This document shows positions 61,317-64,000 of a stretch of DNA of 64,000 nucleotides, one piece after another; positions within the stretch are counted from its first letter, which is position 1; each line of letters starts with the position of its first letter. The DNA lies in NCBI RefSeq assembly GCF_900107635.1, contig NZ_FNRD01000002.1:310001-374000 (forward strand), in the 5' to 3' direction. A program made the translations under genes and the position numbers. Origin of the DNA: Flavobacterium gillisiae (GTDB taxonomy: Bacteria; Bacteroidota; Bacteroidia; Flavobacteriales; Flavobacteriaceae). The notes beneath the pieces were generated by a model. It did not search any database, was not told the origin of the DNA, and saw nothing but the letters and a program-made list of their open reading frames with translations.

Positions 61317-62333
61317 ATGAAAATAATAGTTCCAATGGCTGGACGTGGTTCACGTCTTCGCCCACATACCTTAACCATTCCAAAACCATTAATTCCTATT
61401 GCGGGAAAACCAATTGTACACCGCTTAGTTGAAGATATTGCCAAAATTCTAGATGAGCCTATTGATGAAGTCGCTTTCATATTAGGAGACCCTGCTTTTT
61501 TTGGAGATGATCTTGTGAAAAGTTTAGAAGAATTGGCAGAAAGTTTAGGTGCTAAAGCATCTATTTATCGCCAACTGGAACCTTTAGGAACAGGTCATGC
61601 TATAATGTGTGCCAAAGATTCACTTTCTGGGCCAGCCGTAATTGCTTATGCAGATACGCTTATTAGAGCTGATTTTGATTTAGATCCTGAAGCAGACGCT
61701 GTTATTTGGGTTAAGCAAGTAGATCAGCCAGAAGCCTATGGTGTGGTAAAATTAAATGACGCGAATGAAATTGTCGAATTGGTTGAAAAACCACAAGACT
61801 TTGTTAGCGATTTAGCTGTTATTGGTATCTATTACTTTAAAGAGGTAGGGGTTTTAAAAGAAGAACTTCAAAATGTTTTAGACAACAACATTCAAAATGG
61901 TGGAGAGTACCAAATTAATGATGGTATTAAAGCAATGATGGCCAAAGGAAAAGTCTTTAAAACGGGAAATGTCGACGAGTGGATGGACTGTGGAAATAAA
62001 AATGTGACTGTAGAAACAAATTCCAGAATGCTAGGTTTTTTACAGAAGGAAGATACAACGTTAGTGGCTGTAAATGTTAGAATAGACAATTCAACAATTA
62101 TTCCACCTTGTTATATTGGAGATGATGTGTATTTAATTAATTCTACTGTAGGGCCAAATGTTTCTTTAGGAAAAGGAAGTCATGTTACAGGAAGTGTGAT
62201 TAAAAACAGTTTGATTCAGACGCATGCGCACATCAGCAATGCAAAGTTGGACAATGCGATGATTGGGAATCATGTTCGTTTTGACGGTGATTTTACTAGC
62301 ATAAGCATTGGGGATTATTCGGTATTAGAATAA
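61317..62333 (+). CDS. Sugar-phosphate nucleotidyltransferase
   Basis: A 338-residue protein that would make a nucleotide sugar (NDP-glucose type). The N-terminal Rossmann-like domain has the signature IIVPMAGRGSRLRPHTLTIPKPLIPIAGKP (about residues 3-32; Gly-rich loop with Arg and Lys). The C-terminal part (about 250-338) has hexapeptide-like beta-helix turns (IGDDVYLINSTVGPNVSLGKG). Sugar and base are not clear from motifs; RmlA- or GalU-like functions are possible. It is followed by a terminator hairpin. Confidence 0.85.
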   Translation: MKIIVPMAGRGSRLRPHTLTIPKPLIPIAGKPIVHRLVEDIAKILDEPIDEVAFILGDPAFFGDDLVKSLEELAESLGAKASIYRQLEPLGTGHAIMCAKDSLSGPAVIAYADTLIRADFDLDPEADAVIWVKQVDQPEAYGVVKLNDANEIVELVEKPQDFVSDLAVIGIYYFKEVGVLKEELQNVLDNNIQNGGEYQINDGIKAMMAKGKVFKTGNVDEWMDCGNKNVTVETNSRMLGFLQKEDTTLVAVNVRIDNSTIIPPCYIGDDVYLINSTVGPNVSLGKGSHVTGSVIKNSLIQTHAHISNAKLDNAMIGNHVRFDGDFTSISIGDYSVLE

Positions 62334-62385
62334 CGAATTTTTCCTGTTATCTAGTTTTTTAACTGGAACGCATAAAAAGCTATTT

Positions 62386-62417
62386 CGCAACAGCTTAATT
62401 TGAGCTGTTGCGTTTTT
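62386..62417 (+). terminator. Intrinsic terminator after the nucleotidyltransferase gene
   Basis: CGCAACAGCT (62386-62395) pairs with AGCTGTTGCG (62403-62412) across a 7-base loop, followed by TTTTT (62413-62417). It lies in the leader of the following gene. Confidence 0.8.
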
Positions 62418-62429
62418 AAAAAAGAGTCA

Positions 62430-63773
62430 ATGAAAAAATCGGCTTTATGGATTCTATTTCTTGTTTTGCTAAGCAATTCAACATTGCTATTGGCACAAAC
62501 GGAGCCGGAAGAGATAAGGTTAAATAATGACAAATTTCAGGATTATTTTTATGAGTCCTTGAAGCAAAAAGCAATTGAAAATTACGATAAAGCTATTTTG
62601 GCTTTGGAGCAATGTTTAAAAATTGAACCTGAGAACGCCACTGTTCATTTTGAATTAGGGAAAAATTACCTGGCCTTAAAAAATTATAAAAATGCGTACA
62701 GTTCTTTTGAGCGTGCTACACAAATCGACCCCACAAACAAATGGTTTTGGGTAGGAATGTATGACGTCGATTATGAAACTAAAGACTACGTCAACGCCAT
62801 AAAAACGATCGGCAAACTCATCCCTTTTGACGCTAAATTCAAAGAAGATCTGACCTCGCTATATATGAGTACTAGTCAATTTGATAAAGCATTGGATCTC
62901 ATCAATGAACTCAATCAATCTTCTGGAAAATCAGAACGCAGGGAGTCCTACAAAATGCAAATTTTATCCCAAGGGAAATATCAAAACGCAGAGATCACTA
63001 ATTTAATTGATCAAATACAAAAGTTCCCGAAAGAGGAATCCAACTACATTTCACTAATTTATCTGTATTCAAAAAATAATGAAACCGATAAAGTGTTGGA
63101 AACGGCACGAAAATTGGAAACAGCAATACCGACATCCGAATGGGCACAAGTGAGTTTATTCAAATATCACTTGGCAAATAATGACGGAAAAAAAGCGATT
63201 AATGCAATGAATATTGCTTTGGCTAGTGCCAAAATAGATTCTAAAATAAAACACCGAATTCTGAATGAATTCTTAATTTATGTAAATGCAAATCCGCAGT
63301 TTGCTCCTGATTTAGAAAAAGCGGTTAGTTATTTTGATGACGATCCGGAAGTGAATGTGTCTAAGGAAATAGGGAAGTTTTATCACAATAAGAAACAATG
63401 GGATAAAGCCATTGGGTATTATGAAAAGGCAAATGCTAAAAGCACGGATACTGATATTGAAACGAATTTACTTTTGCTTCAAGCGTATACGGAAACAAAG
63501 GAATTTACAAAGGCAGCAAAAAAAGCCATGGATATGGTGGATATTTTTCCTGCACAACCGCAATTTTATTATTACTCAGGTTTAGCCTACAATCAATTGA
63601 GCCAATTTAAAAAAGCAAAAGAAATGTTGGAAATGGGACTAGATTATCTGGTAGATGACAACGCATTAGAAATAAACTTCAACATACAACTTGGTGAAGC
63701 TTACAATGGTTTAGGAGATGTAAAGAAAAAAGATTTCTATTTTTCCAAAGCCAATCAATTATTAAAACAATAA
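62430..63773 (+). CDS. TPR-repeat protein, exported
   Basis: A 447-residue protein with a signal peptide (about 1-24, ending LLLAQ) and about nine tetratricopeptide-like helical pairs over most of its length (for example YDKAILALEQCLKIEPENAT and YKNAYSSFERATQIDPTNK). It is probably periplasmic and binds partner proteins. The start is ATG 62430; the longer frame begins with a TTG inside the terminator at 62400. The DUF4292 gene follows 7 bases after its stop. In Flavobacteria a peptidoglycan metallopeptidase gene often comes next (from memory). Confidence 0.88.
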   Translation: MKKSALWILFLVLLSNSTLLLAQTEPEEIRLNNDKFQDYFYESLKQKAIENYDKAILALEQCLKIEPENATVHFELGKNYLALKNYKNAYSSFERATQIDPTNKWFWVGMYDVDYETKDYVNAIKTIGKLIPFDAKFKEDLTSLYMSTSQFDKALDLINELNQSSGKSERRESYKMQILSQGKYQNAEITNLIDQIQKFPKEESNYISLIYLYSKNNETDKVLETARKLETAIPTSEWAQVSLFKYHLANNDGKKAINAMNIALASAKIDSKIKHRILNEFLIYVNANPQFAPDLEKAVSYFDDDPEVNVSKEIGKFYHNKKQWDKAIGYYEKANAKSTDTDIETNLLLLQAYTETKEFTKAAKKAMDMVDIFPAQPQFYYYSGLAYNQLSQFKKAKEMLEMGLDYLVDDNALEINFNIQLGEAYNGLGDVKKKDFYFSKANQLLKQ

Positions 63774-63780
63774 AATTCAA

Positions 63781-64000
63781 ATGAATAAATTTTTAGCATT
63801 ACTGGCAGTTGTTCTTCTCGTTTCGTGCAAGTCGAAAGCCATCGTGACCGAAGCTACTGTTCCGGTTACTTATTTAAAGTCAAGTAAAATAATTGCAAAT
63901 CACTACAACAATAAAAGTGATTTTTCTACATTATATATAAAGGCTAATGCCAAATATTCAGATGATAGACAATCACAGAATGTTACTGCCGAAATTAAAA
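63781..64000 (+). CDS. DUF4292-type lipoprotein, partial (C-terminus beyond the right edge)
   Basis: The first 73 codons are present. It starts MNKFLALLAVVLLVSCKSK, a signal peptide with a lipobox (Cys at residue 16). The following ANHYNNKSDFSTLYIKANAKY segment is similar to DUF4292 proteins of Flavobacteria. It is cotranscribed with the TPR gene (7-base gap). The rest of the protein is outside the window. Confidence 0.75.
   Translation, partial: MNKFLALLAVVLLVSCKSKAIVTEATVPVTYLKSSKIIANHYNNKSDFSTLYIKANAKYSDDRQSQNVTAEIK

Overview
The window is chromosomal DNA from a member of the Bacteroidota, almost certainly a Flavobacterium or close relative. It is AT-rich, and many genes carry the Bacteroidota -7 promoter motif TAnnTTTG rather than a sigma70 box. 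It has signature families: PorW/SprE of the type IX secretion/gliding system, GLPGLI, DUF4175, DUF4254, DUF4292, DUF5687, a GIN-domain protein, and an ATP synthase operon that lacks atpD and atpC. No rRNA, CRISPR array, prophage or insertion sequence was seen. There is one tRNA gene (Cys).

Layout. 1-15.2 kb: mostly minus-strand housekeeping genes. These are a partial DUF4175 membrane protein, gltX (+), an orphan secreted protein, an outer-membrane barrel, an SPFH protein (+), a ytxH/holin/DUF6327 stress trio, glnS, folB (+), tRNA-Cys (+), and an rnr-GIN-lysE operon. 15.2-15.9 kb: a roughly 690-base very AT-rich gene-free stretch with a cluster of DnaA-box-like nonamers. Genes to its right are overwhelmingly on the plus strand and genes to its left mainly on the minus strand, so I propose it as the replication origin. 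15.9-23 kb: rpiB, DUF1294, tex, tatA, a membrane protein that looks like an M23 peptidase without its catalytic domain, a GH3-like enzyme, and DUF6909, whose C-terminus looks like a nucleoside phosphorylase.

23-34.6 kb is an exopolysaccharide locus: chain-length regulator, flippase, two GT4 and one GT2 glycosyltransferases, two polymerase/ligase-like membrane proteins, UDP-glucuronate decarboxylase (UDP-xylose supply), a polyprenyl-phosphate sugar transferase and a CapK-like adenylate-forming protein. 34.7-39.8 kb: purD, upp, small DUF6341 and DUF6427 membrane proteins, DUF4254 and a GT9 heptosyltransferase-like protein. 40-43.6 kb: a TonB-receptor-like barrel with its GLPGLI partner. 43.7-48.5 kb: a PaaE-type reductase, then a PadR/HAAS-like/DUF5687/ABC-ATPase transport module.

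48.5-57.4 kb joins porW (T9SS), bactofilin, atpZ, DUF6168 and atpBEFHAG with little or no space between the first genes; a full -33/-7 promoter precedes atpB and a terminator-like hairpin separates atpE from atpF. 57.5-64 kb: a shortened DUF547 relative, a GNAT protein, a lipoprotein, a second flippase, dut, a sugar-nucleotide nucleotidyltransferase, a TPR protein and the start of a DUF4292 lipoprotein.

Functional themes are cell-envelope polysaccharide assembly, T9SS/gliding and energy conservation, mixed with translation and nucleotide metabolism. Several genes appear to start at TTG. Small dispersed repeats (GAGATTGCTTCG...ATGACA type) and a 31-bp perfect hairpin sit between genes. All functions are assigned by reading motifs by eye; no database search was run.
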